Positions 51,540-59,377 of a DNA stretch of 64,000 nucleotides are shown here, piece by piece; within the stretch, counting starts at the first letter, position 1; each line of letters begins with the position of its first letter. The DNA comes from Enterococcus lemanii (lineage in GTDB: Bacteria; Bacillota; Bacilli; Lactobacillales; Enterococcaceae). The notes beneath the pieces were generated by a model. That model worked only from the letters and a program-made list of their open reading frames with translations, made no database searches and was not told the origin of the DNA. Where the stretch lies: assembly GCF_016909125.1 (NCBI RefSeq), contig NZ_JAFBFD010000012.1, positions 1 through 64,000 on the forward strand. The letters run 5' to 3'. A program made the translations under genes and the position numbers.

Positions 51540-53468
51540 GTGAAAAAAAATGTAAACACTACTGACGATTTTGCTAAGAAAGCGACTGAATTTTCTCAAG
51601 ATAAAGTGACAGAGGCGACAAAAAGGGTTGTCTTTCAATCAATAACGACACCTGTTTCAAGTTATTATCAGACAAGAAAACTGAAGATTCATAAAGAGAA
51701 CATCAAATTGATTCAAGAAGGAAGACGATTCGAAAATCAGTTTGAAAAGCGCACTCCGCTAATCCAAAAAAGAGAAAACTTGCTGACGAAAAGAAAACAG
51801 CTCTTAAATAAATCAAATCGATTAGACACAGCTCTTGGATATTTAGACGTAGATTTAAAAGAAGAAAAGTTTCTAAAAAAAGACACGAAAACGATGGGAA
51901 GAGACCCAACTAAAAAATCTTTTGAAAGTGACTCCATAGCGAAATTTGAGAAGAAGAAAAACCAAAACCAGCGTTCACGATTGGATAATCCTTTAACATC
52001 AAAAACAGTAGGTAGTCGAAATTTTGCTCAAAAAGTAGTCACAAGTCCTGTTAAAGCGCTAAGTAAAACAGGCACAACGTTGAAAGATGGCATTAACAGC
52101 GAGGTTGAAGAAAGTGATATGGCCGGCATACAGCTTGCCAATCAAATGATTTCACCAGTTGCAAGTACTCTTAAATTTGAAGCCAATCACTTTGTTGCTA
52201 GAAAAGTGGGTTTTGATCGTAAAGCCTACCGTTTAGAGAAAATCGAAAAGAAGATTCTTAAAGTGGATAAAAAACTTGCCAAGGAAACAAAAGCAAAGAG
52301 AAAGCGAATCAGAAAAGAAGCGAAAATAAATGCGAAACTCATTCCAGGTAATACGGTGGCTCTAGCAAGTCCAATTAATATGCGAATATTCAATGCAATG
52401 AATTTTTCTACAGGTAATATTTTTAAAAACATAGTTGCTTTGGTTCAATCAATCAAAAATATAAAGGGGCTAGCGATAATTGGTGGATTCGCTTTGATTT
52501 TTTTAATTCCAATGCTCTTAATGACCCCGATTGCAACATTAGGTGGCGGCGCATTGATAGGGATAAATTCGAATACGACTGCTTCACAACTGTCCCTCTC
52601 ACGCGCAATGCTAGATGAAGATGTCCTGAAATGGGAACAAACGGTTCTAAAAGAATTAAAAGCATACGGACTTGAAGACTATTTAGATATGGTTTTAGTC
52701 ATTATTCAATTGGAAAGTGGTGGACGAGTAAAAGATGTCATGCAATCCTCTGAAAGTGCAGGACTAGCCCCTAATGCCATTAAGAACGAACAGGACAGTA
52801 TCAAACAAGGAGTTAAGTACCTGAATGATTTAATAAAGGCGCAAAAATCTTACGGTGTCGATATTCAAACATTAATTCATGGATACAACTACGGGATTGG
52901 TTTTATTTCGTATGTTGCCTCAAATGGCGGAAAATGGACACAAAAATTAGCAGATAACTTCTCTTCAATCCAAGCGGAAAAAATGGGTTGGAAATCGTAT
53001 GGTGATCCTTCTTACGTCTCTAAAGCAATGAAATATCTCACGGTTAATGAGAATGCGGTGAGTTTAGCGTCAGCTGTTAATCCATTAGATTTTTATGCCG
53101 ATATGAAAACGGAAATGGAAAAATATTCAGGTATGGTGTATGTATGGGGTGGAAAAAATCCTCAAACAGGCTTTGACTGTTCAGGGTTAACCGCCTATCT
53201 TTATAGTCTTTTTGGTATCCAGATTGATTCGTATACAGTTAGTCAATTTGATCAAAGTACACCCGTTTCCTTAGAAAACGCCCGGGCAGGTGATTTAATC
53301 TTCTTTAGGGGAACGTATGGATCGGCAGATTTTATTAGTCATGTGGGTATTTACGTCAATGAAACCACGATGTTTGACGCCAATTCATCGGGGGTTGGTT
53401 ATCATACATGGAATACCGGTTATTGGTCGCAACACAGGCCATCCATTCGAAGAGTCATAACAAAGTAA
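51540..53468 (+). CDS. Conjugation cell-wall hydrolase (lysozyme-like + NlpC/P60), PrgK-type
   Basis: A 642-residue protein with GTG start at 51540. Residues 1-300 are charged, with coiled-coil stretches. A membrane segment follows (about 308-340), then a lysozyme-like domain (VLVIIQLESGGRVKDVMQSSE, near 385) and NlpC/P60 with Cys in FDCSGLT near 545 and His in SHVGIYV near 600. It opens peptidoglycan for the channel. The last two domains follow the plan of Tn916 Orf14, but the 300-residue cytoplasmic head is specific to this one. Confidence 0.92.
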   Translation: MKKNVNTTDDFAKKATEFSQDKVTEATKRVVFQSITTPVSSYYQTRKLKIHKENIKLIQEGRRFENQFEKRTPLIQKRENLLTKRKQLLNKSNRLDTALGYLDVDLKEEKFLKKDTKTMGRDPTKKSFESDSIAKFEKKKNQNQRSRLDNPLTSKTVGSRNFAQKVVTSPVKALSKTGTTLKDGINSEVEESDMAGIQLANQMISPVASTLKFEANHFVARKVGFDRKAYRLEKIEKKILKVDKKLAKETKAKRKRIRKEAKINAKLIPGNTVALASPINMRIFNAMNFSTGNIFKNIVALVQSIKNIKGLAIIGGFALIFLIPMLLMTPIATLGGGALIGINSNTTASQLSLSRAMLDEDVLKWEQTVLKELKAYGLEDYLDMVLVIIQLESGGRVKDVMQSSESAGLAPNAIKNEQDSIKQGVKYLNDLIKAQKSYGVDIQTLIHGYNYGIGFISYVASNGGKWTQKLADNFSSIQAEKMGWKSYGDPSYVSKAMKYLTVNENAVSLASAVNPLDFYADMKTEMEKYSGMVYVWGGKNPQTGFDCSGLTAYLYSLFGIQIDSYTVSQFDQSTPVSLENARAGDLIFFRGTYGSADFISHVGIYVNETTMFDANSSGVGYHTWNTGYWSQHRPSIRRVITK

Positions 53469-53501
53469 GTAAAAATGAAAGCACACAAAGGAGCGGTATT
53501 G

Positions 53502-53732
53502 ATGGATATTGAAAAAATCAAAGAACAAATGGCAAAAAAAGAAGCACAAATTCAAAAAACAGAAGAACGATTGAAAAAATATCGAGAGCAATTGAAGGAA
53601 TTAGAGCAACAAGTCGAAGTCATCAAAGTGAATAGCTTATTACAAACGATTAAAGAAAAAGGTTTGAACATCGAAGAAGCAGCAAGCCTGATTGAAGGGT
53701 TGGGAAAAGATTCAAATAAAGGAGAAAGCTAA
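53502..53732 (+). CDS. DUF4315-like coiled-coil protein
   Basis: A 76-residue protein, almost entirely one coiled coil (EKIKEQMAKKEAQIQKTEER), ending in a small helical domain (GLNIEEAASLIEGL). ATG 53502 is chosen because AAAGGAG lies 8 nt upstream; an earlier in-frame ATG at 53475 has no such site. It resembles DUF4315 proteins that recur in Firmicutes T4SS operons. Its stop overlaps the next start. Confidence 0.75.
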   Translation: MDIEKIKEQMAKKEAQIQKTEERLKKYREQLKELEQQVEVIKVNSLLQTIKEKGLNIEEAASLIEGLGKDSNKGES

Positions 53733-54460
53733 TGAAACCATTCAAAAAAGCAGTTTTATTCCTCTTACTTTTTTCTTTTTCAATGCGAACACCCGCTGTT
53801 TTTGCAGAAGATGAAGAGAATAAGGAGAAAATCGAAGAAATCACAACAGATAGCGAACTAGCAGAAGCAGAGAGTAAGTTAAAAGAAGACCCCGTGAATC
53901 GAGATAAGGAAATCTTGAAAATGCCCATTGAAACACCTGCTTCTGTGACAGGCGAAAAATTCAATGGCAGCGGAACGGTGGTCGATTTTACAACGACTGG
54001 TTCGAAAGCTTTTTATACAGTTCAAACAACGGATCATTCGGTCTATTACATTATCATTGACCTGGATAAGACAGAAAGTAATGTCTACTTCCTATCAGAA
54101 ATAAATGGCGAAGAGCTTTCATTGAGTGAAGTGGCCTCTAAAGATGGGAGTATGAACAAAGAATCCGCCACGGCAACAGACAATAAGGTTCAAAAGGTAG
54201 AAAAAACAGAGATAATTGAGCAAAAAGCCGAATCTGCTACTACAACGAAAACACCAAGTAAGAACAATTGGTCGTTTTGGGTTCTTCTCATTGGTGCAGT
54301 CATCTTATTTAGTTATCAATTCTTCTTTGGGAAATTAAAAAATCTCAACCCATTAATCAAAAAGAAACAGCTAGCGAATACGGATGAAGAAATACCTAAT
54401 GAGAAAGAGATTTACAATGAGCAGTTTGTTTCAGAAGATGATGATGACGATGAAAGTTAA
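53732..54460 (+). CDS. Signal-peptide protein with C-terminal membrane anchor (DUF4366-like)
   Basis: A 242-residue protein: signal peptide (MKPFKKAVLFLLLFSFSMRT), then an acidic extracellular part with a compact beta domain (GSGTVVDFTTTGSKAFYTVQTTDHSVYYIIIDLDK). A Ser/Thr linker, a membrane helix (FWVLLIGAVILFSYQFFF, near 190-208) and an acidic cytoplasmic tail ending EDDDDDES complete it. The plan is that of the DUF4366/CD1107 family of conjugation operons. It overlaps the next gene. Confidence 0.78.
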   Translation: MKPFKKAVLFLLLFSFSMRTPAVFAEDEENKEKIEEITTDSELAEAESKLKEDPVNRDKEILKMPIETPASVTGEKFNGSGTVVDFTTTGSKAFYTVQTTDHSVYYIIIDLDKTESNVYFLSEINGEELSLSEVASKDGSMNKESATATDNKVQKVEKTEIIEQKAESATTTKTPSKNNWSFWVLLIGAVILFSYQFFFGKLKNLNPLIKKKQLANTDEEIPNEKEIYNEQFVSEDDDDDES

Positions 54461-54947
54461 TCGAGTAAAAGTATATTTAGTAAATTTGGATAGAGAAGAA
54501 ATTGTGTTAAGTTTACCGGTAAAAAATTCGGAGTTAAGAGAATTACTGATTGCTAAAAAAGTCGTAGAAGCGAATCAATCCGAAGTAAAGCATTTAGATA
54601 GTCCTTTAAAATCCGTAACAGCAACCGAAATCAGACATTTTACAATTCGAAAACCCACTAACGTGTATTACCTGAATAGTTATTTTCTCTTTTTAAAGGA
54701 AATGAACCTGGAATTTCCTGCAGAGCCCCTAGAGATCACAACTAATCGACTAAAAGAATTAATCGCAGATCTTCTACAACTAGAAAGAAACGACATGAAC
54801 TTAGAAGAAGTCTATTCAATTATCAACGCAACCAATTCAGGTGAAACAAAAAAGACAAAGAATGGGAAACCAATATTTAGTATTCGGCAGTTGCAAAGTG
54901 ACAACAAGGAAAGGAAGCGAAAACGACTTGAAAAAACGAAAGAGTAA
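54450..54947 (+). CDS. Unknown conjugation-operon protein
   Basis: A 165-residue protein; several in-frame ATGs exist, and MKVNRVKVYLVNL (54450) is the most natural start, overlapping the upstream gene by 11 nt. It is soluble and mixed alpha/beta, with a basic C-terminus (KERKRKRLEKTKE). It overlaps the next gene by 20 nt, so it is a coupled part of the T4SS operon. No family recognised. Confidence 0.65.
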   Translation: MKVNRVKVYLVNLDREEIVLSLPVKNSELRELLIAKKVVEANQSEVKHLDSPLKSVTATEIRHFTIRKPTNVYYLNSYFLFLKEMNLEFPAEPLEITTNRLKELIADLLQLERNDMNLEEVYSIINATNSGETKKTKNGKPIFSIRQLQSDNKERKRKRLEKTKE

Positions 54948-56274
54948 AAAAGCGCTGCTCATTGGGATTGCCATCATTGTAGTGAGTGTTGTTCTCTTGA
55001 TTGGCGCGTTTATCGGTTACAACAAGGTCTATCTTCCTTCTCTAAAAGATGTGACAGTAGCTGTTTATAAAGACAATGGCGTGAAAATCGATCAACTCGC
55101 TTTTAAAGAAAAAAGCTATTTACAGATTTTAGACGAGCAAGACCAAGTAATAGAAAGAATTGATCTTGATGAACAGACACCTGATGTAACGCTAGACGGT
55201 CATTCTCCTTTGTTAAAGGATTGGGAAATCAAACAAAAGGTGCAAAAAAACGGATTGTTCGAACGAGATGAAGTTTATTACACCGCCAAGCCAACATACT
55301 TAGAAAACAAAGATTTTGTACTTACATTCATGACCGATGAACGCAGTCATTTTTTTGAAAACGAGCAACAAATTTCTTCACTTAGTAAACCTTATAAGGC
55401 AGGAGAACCAGTAACTCATTATTTGCCTGAACCAACGATTGACGAGGACTTTAAAGGCTATTGGACGTTGAATCATGAAGCTGTGACTGATGAAATAATC
55501 ATCAATGAAGACACTGTTCTTCAATTTAAAACCTATCAAGATAAAAATGACAATTGGATTGATGATTTTAGCGAAGCATTTACGGTAAACTTTGTTACCA
55601 ACACAGGCGAAGAAATTGAAAATCAAGTAATTGGTTGGGAAGGAACCATTGGACTTCCTCAATTACAGACCTTAAAAGAAGAAAACAAAGTCTTTTACGA
55701 TTGGTATTCAGATGAGCAATTGACGAATGTAGTGACGAATGAATCAAAAGTAACGTCTGATATGACGTTGTTTGCAAAAGTAAAAAGTATCCCCGAAATC
55801 ATCAATACAACGATTGAACACCCGATTACGCGTAAAGATATTGCTATAGAAGTTCAAAGCGTGTTGCATGAGCAAAATAGTGACATCGATAAACAATTTA
55901 ATACGAAAGTGTTAGAAGAAGAGAAGGAGCGTAAAGCTCTCAAAGCATATAACAAAGCAAACAATATCTTGAGCGAGAAGGTTGAGCAAGTCACCCAACT
56001 TCACAACCTAGGGCAAAAGAAGCTTTATTTAATTACCTTTTTAGATCCATTGAATCAATACCTTTATTCGATTGTTGCGCCCTATGGCCAAACAATAAAA
56101 GTCGTTTATGAAGACGGTCAATTATTCAAAGAGTATGCCGTTAGACAAGATTCAACCATCATTTTAGATCAAGAAACGCTACTGACTGAATCAAGTGATT
56201 TGGATCGATATGATTTTGAATACCGACAAATCAATGATTCTGTGTTTATTAAAGTACAACCTGTTGGAAAATAA
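54928..56274 (+). CDS. Membrane-anchored surface protein with InlB B-repeat-like domain, conjugation operon
   Basis: A 448-residue protein. TTG 54928 is chosen (AAGGAAG about 10 nt upstream) and gives a basic start and an anchor (ALLIGIAIIVVSVVLLIGAFIGY). The extracellular part has repeated Flg_new/InlB B-repeat-like units (FVTNTGEEIENQVIGWEGTI...YDWYSDEQLTNVV...SDMTLFAKVK), normally found in adhesins. A C-terminal helical plus beta region follows. Likely a surface or channel-tip protein that contacts the recipient; this is an inference from the fold and the operon. Confidence 0.72.
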   Translation: MKKRKSKKALLIGIAIIVVSVVLLIGAFIGYNKVYLPSLKDVTVAVYKDNGVKIDQLAFKEKSYLQILDEQDQVIERIDLDEQTPDVTLDGHSPLLKDWEIKQKVQKNGLFERDEVYYTAKPTYLENKDFVLTFMTDERSHFFENEQQISSLSKPYKAGEPVTHYLPEPTIDEDFKGYWTLNHEAVTDEIIINEDTVLQFKTYQDKNDNWIDDFSEAFTVNFVTNTGEEIENQVIGWEGTIGLPQLQTLKEENKVFYDWYSDEQLTNVVTNESKVTSDMTLFAKVKSIPEIINTTIEHPITRKDIAIEVQSVLHEQNSDIDKQFNTKVLEEEKERKALKAYNKANNILSEKVEQVTQLHNLGQKKLYLITFLDPLNQYLYSIVAPYGQTIKVVYEDGQLFKEYAVRQDSTIILDQETLLTESSDLDRYDFEYRQINDSVFIKVQPVGK

Positions 56275-56302
56275 AAAATAAAGAAAAAGGGAGTGTTTTA
56301 TT

Positions 56303-56515
56303 ATGGAATTTTTCGTTCAAGGAATTAGTGTGTTACAAACAATCGTTATATTAATTGGTGGAGGACTTGGTTTATGGGGAATTGTCAACTTAATTGAAGG
56401 TTATGGGAACGATAATCCTGGCGCTAAATCACAAGGAATGAAACAGTTTATGTCAGGGGCAGGACTTGTATTAGTTGGACAACTCTTGGTACCAGTGTTG
56501 GGGAACTTGCTTTAA
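56303..56515 (+). CDS. Maff2-family small membrane protein (pilin/VirB2-like)
   Basis: A 70-residue protein with two hydrophobic helices (about 8-30 and 48-70) separated by the polar loop EGYGNDNPGAKSQGMKQ. This is the Maff2 pattern, similar in size and shape to VirB2-type subunits. AAAGGGAG lies upstream of the ATG. It lies directly before the coupling protein gene. Confidence 0.82.
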   Translation: MEFFVQGISVLQTIVILIGGGLGLWGIVNLIEGYGNDNPGAKSQGMKQFMSGAGLVLVGQLLVPVLGNLL

Positions 56516-56580
56516 TACGTATGATTAAAAGTGGCGTGAGAATGCCGCTTTTTCCTTTACTTTGGAAGGGGGAGGCCTAT

Positions 56581-58491
56581 TTGAATACATTTTGGAATTG
56601 GACCAAAGAACATAAAATCAAAGTCATTTTTTACTTGCTGTTTTTTCTTTTGAGTAATTATGTTTCGAGTTTTTTCAGTACCTATACAGGAACGTTTTTC
56701 AATAAATTAAGCTATTTAACTTCTCATCTTACGGTCATTTTCGAGGCTTTTCCAATCGCATTAACGATAAAAGACTTAGGCCTAGCATTAGGCGTTACAA
56801 GCGTACTGATTCTTTTGGTATCACAAAAAGAAGAAAATAATAAGACGTACCGCAAAGGAGTTGAGCATGGTTCGGCGACGTGGGGCAATCCAAAAAAAGA
56901 TTTAGAAGGTATGTTTAATCAAAAAGATGATTCAAGGAATATTCTTTTCTCGGAAAATATTAGAATGGCAATTAACAATGAAGACGTGACGGATTTTAAA
57001 GCGCAACGCAATAAAAATGCGCTGATTATTGGTGGGTCTGGGAGTGGGAAAACCCGCTTTTTCGTAAAGCCGAATATTATGCAGTTAAATGCTGATTTTG
57101 TAGTCACTGATCCCAAGGGGTCGATTTTAAATGAACTGGGGGTTCTCTTGCGAGCAAAAGAAAACTATGATATTCGGGTGTTGAATCTCATTGATTTTTC
57201 AAAATCTATGCACTACAACCCCTTAGCTTATATCAAAAAAGAAGAGGATATTTTAAAGGTCGTAGAAACAATTATCAAAAATACCAGTGCCAAAGACGCA
57301 AAAGAAGATTTCTGGGTAACCACTGAAAAATTAATCTATCAAGCCTTGATTGCTGCCATCCTCAATTATTTTGAACCAGAAGAACGTCATTTGGGAACGC
57401 TGGTGGATTTATTAGCTTTATTTGAAGTAAAAGAAAACGACGAGGACTATATCAGCACGGTTGATCAGATGTTTTTAGATATTGAAGCAAGTGATCCTGA
57501 TGCTTTTTGTGTCAAACAGTACAATGCCTTCAAATTAGCAGCAGGCGAGACCGCTAAGAGTATTTTAATCTCTTGTGCGACACGACTAGCTCCTTTAAAT
57601 ATCCCTGCTGTAAGAGACTTATTAAGCACCGATGAAATGAAATTGGAAGAACTGGGGAATAAAGTGTTACGTGATGAAAAAGGAAAGGTTCAATACGATA
57701 AAAACGGGAATATTATGTATCAGCCTGTCGCTTTATTCGTTATTATCCCTGACAGTGATACCACCTTTAACTTTATTTCTAGTATTATGTACACGCAAAT
57801 GTTTAATACAGTCATTACGATTGCAGATACGAAGTATAATGGCTCATTACCTAGACCTATTCGTTGTTTGTTTGATGAATTTGCCAATACAGGACAAATT
57901 CCTAATTTTGAGATTTTAATTGCTACGATACGTTCGAGAAATATTTCTGCTACACCTATTTTACAAACACTCTCACAATTGAAAAAAATCTATAAAGATT
58001 CTGCTGATACGATTGTCGGGAACTGTGATACGTTGGTCTTTTTAGGTGGAAAAGAAGAAAGTACCTTAAAAATGATTTCGGGGCAATTGGGGAAAGGGAC
58101 GATCGATGATTTCAATACCTCACGAACGAGAAGCCAAAATGATAGTTTTGGGCAGAACTATTCTAAATTAGGTCGAGAATTAATGACCCCTGACGAAATT
58201 CAAAAAATGGATCGAAGAAAGGCAATTGTTATGATTACCAGCTTGCCGCCATTTATGGATAATAAATATGACATTACCAAACACCCTCATTATCAATATC
58301 ATGGGCAAGCGCCTGTGGTTGCTAATGGAAAGATAGTTAAAAAAGGGGAAAATTGGTTTGACACAGATCGATACCTTACTGGTTATCGAAATAAAATAAC
58401 AAAAACTAGTAAAAGAAGAAAAAATGATCAAGAAAGTTTATTGAATGAAATTCTGCACGAAGATCCAAATTTCAAAGTTTCAATGAAATAA
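56581..58491 (+). CDS. VirD4-type coupling protein (TraG/PcfC family)
   Basis: A 636-residue protein. TTG 56581 with GGGGGAGG 5 nt upstream is a better start than ATG 56521, which has no ribosome-binding site. Two N-terminal membrane helices (about 14-36 and 58-80). Walker A GGSGSGKT near residue 150, Walker B LFDEFANTG near 430. It brings the relaxosome to the T4SS and drives DNA export. It closes the transfer operon, before the terminator at 58.6 kb. Confidence 0.93.
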   Translation: MNTFWNWTKEHKIKVIFYLLFFLLSNYVSSFFSTYTGTFFNKLSYLTSHLTVIFEAFPIALTIKDLGLALGVTSVLILLVSQKEENNKTYRKGVEHGSATWGNPKKDLEGMFNQKDDSRNILFSENIRMAINNEDVTDFKAQRNKNALIIGGSGSGKTRFFVKPNIMQLNADFVVTDPKGSILNELGVLLRAKENYDIRVLNLIDFSKSMHYNPLAYIKKEEDILKVVETIIKNTSAKDAKEDFWVTTEKLIYQALIAAILNYFEPEERHLGTLVDLLALFEVKENDEDYISTVDQMFLDIEASDPDAFCVKQYNAFKLAAGETAKSILISCATRLAPLNIPAVRDLLSTDEMKLEELGNKVLRDEKGKVQYDKNGNIMYQPVALFVIIPDSDTTFNFISSIMYTQMFNTVITIADTKYNGSLPRPIRCLFDEFANTGQIPNFEILIATIRSRNISATPILQTLSQLKKIYKDSADTIVGNCDTLVFLGGKEESTLKMISGQLGKGTIDDFNTSRTRSQNDSFGQNYSKLGRELMTPDEIQKMDRRKAIVMITSLPPFMDNKYDITKHPHYQYHGQAPVVANGKIVKKGENWFDTDRYLTGYRNKITKTSKRRKNDQESLLNEILHEDPNFKVSMK

Positions 58492-58673
58492 GCTATTTTT
58501 AGAGGTAATTCTAGACAGTTAATTCCATCAATTTATCACGTTAATCGTTTGAAATGAGCTTAGAATCACTTTCTGCTACATTGATCTTCTAGCGATACAA
58601 AGAAAAGACTGTAGACAACATCTAATTATTGGACGTTGTCTACAGTCTAAAAACATTAGAAGTAGCTTTTCGT
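58492..58673. terminator. Gap with bidirectional terminator of the transfer operon
   Basis: AGACTGTAGACAAC (58606-58619) pairs exactly with GTTGTCTACAGTCT (58635-58648), A-run before and AAAA after on the plus strand, so it also serves the convergent TA operon (T-run on the minus strand). The rest is noncoding. Confidence 0.8.
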
Positions 58674-58949
58674 TTATGCGAAATTTACTTCTAGTGTTTT
58701 ACCCAAAGCATAGGCAATCTTTGACATGGTATCAAAACTTGTGTTTCCCCCGCGTTCAATTCTAGCAATAGTTGATTGGGGGACGTGTGCTAATTCGGCT
58801 AGTTCACGTTGTGTTAAGCCAGCACGTTCTCGTGCATTCATTAAAATAACTGCACTTTGAAGTTTTGTATTTTCAGCTTCAAATTCGGCTTTAAAATGAG
58901 GGTCTTTTAGTTTTTCAGCTAAGTAATCATCAAATTTAATAGTTGTCAT
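58674..58949 (-). CDS. HigA-type antitoxin (XRE family)
   Basis: A 91-residue protein with an HTH_3 domain (GLTQRELAELAHVPQSTIARIERGGNTSFD) after a 30-residue arm (FDDYLAEKLKDPHFKAEFE) that is typical of HigA-like antitoxins. It is second in the operon and overlaps the toxin gene by 14 nt, the toxin-first order of HigBA. It should bind the operator upstream of the toxin gene. Confidence 0.88.
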   Translation of the reverse strand: MTTIKFDDYLAEKLKDPHFKAEFEAENTKLQSAVILMNARERAGLTQRELAELAHVPQSTIARIERGGNTSFDTMSKIAYALGKTLEVNFA

Positions 58950-59310
58950 TTTTTATTCCCTCCTCAAATTCTTTTCTAATTTCTATGGCTCTTACTATTT
59001 CTTTTTTCGGGGTCTTTTGTGTCTTCTTACTAAAGCCGTGCGTAATAATATATTTTGACCCTGTGAAATGAAAATATAAAGCTCTCTGAATGTTATTGCC
59101 TACTTCAGAACGTAATTCAAATAGATTGTCCTCCAACTTTTTAACCCACTTCATTTTAATCGCTACTAACAACCCGTGTTCTTGCACATTGTAAATTAGT
59201 GTGAGTAGTTTATTCTGATCTTTTTCAGGCAAAGATTCTAAGAACTCTTGAAATTCATTGTGTCCGTTGGGACGTTCGTAAAATTCAAACTTTGGTTTTT
59301 CCATATTCAT
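58936..59310 (-). CDS. HigB/Gp49-type toxin (RelE superfamily)
   Basis: A 124-residue protein of the DUF891/Gp49 family (PEKDQNKLLTLIYNVQEHG, KKLEDNLFELRSEVGNN, HGFSKKTQKTPKKEI). It is expected to cut mRNA on the ribosome. Start ATG 59310 or 59304; no Shine-Dalgarno is present, and an inverted repeat begins 2 nt upstream, so the mRNA may be nearly leaderless. A longer reading to 59418 overlaps topB and is unlikely. Confidence 0.85.
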   Translation of the reverse strand: MNMEKPKFEFYERPNGHNEFQEFLESLPEKDQNKLLTLIYNVQEHGLLVAIKMKWVKKLEDNLFELRSEVGNNIQRALYFHFTGSKYIITHGFSKKTQKTPKKEIVRAIEIRKEFEEGIKNDNY

Positions 59311-59312
59311 AT

Positions 59313-59350
59313 GATAGCATATAATGTTCAAAAAATCAATATATGCTATC
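59313..59350. promoter_or_regulatory. Operator of the HigBA-type operon
   Basis: GATAGCATAT (59313-59322) and its exact reverse complement ATATGCTATC (59341-59350), 18 nt apart, directly upstream of the toxin start. The spacing puts the two half-sites about 2.7 turns apart, fitting autoregulation by the antitoxin or toxin-antitoxin complex. Confidence 0.7.
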
Positions 59351-59377
59351 GAAAGTTTGCACATGCAAATCACGTTT

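Noticed and set aside
56521-56580. ATG start for the coupling protein 20 codons upstream
   Set aside because: No Shine-Dalgarno before it, while TTG 56581 follows GGGGGAGG at good spacing; the extra residues contain the ribosome-binding site itself.
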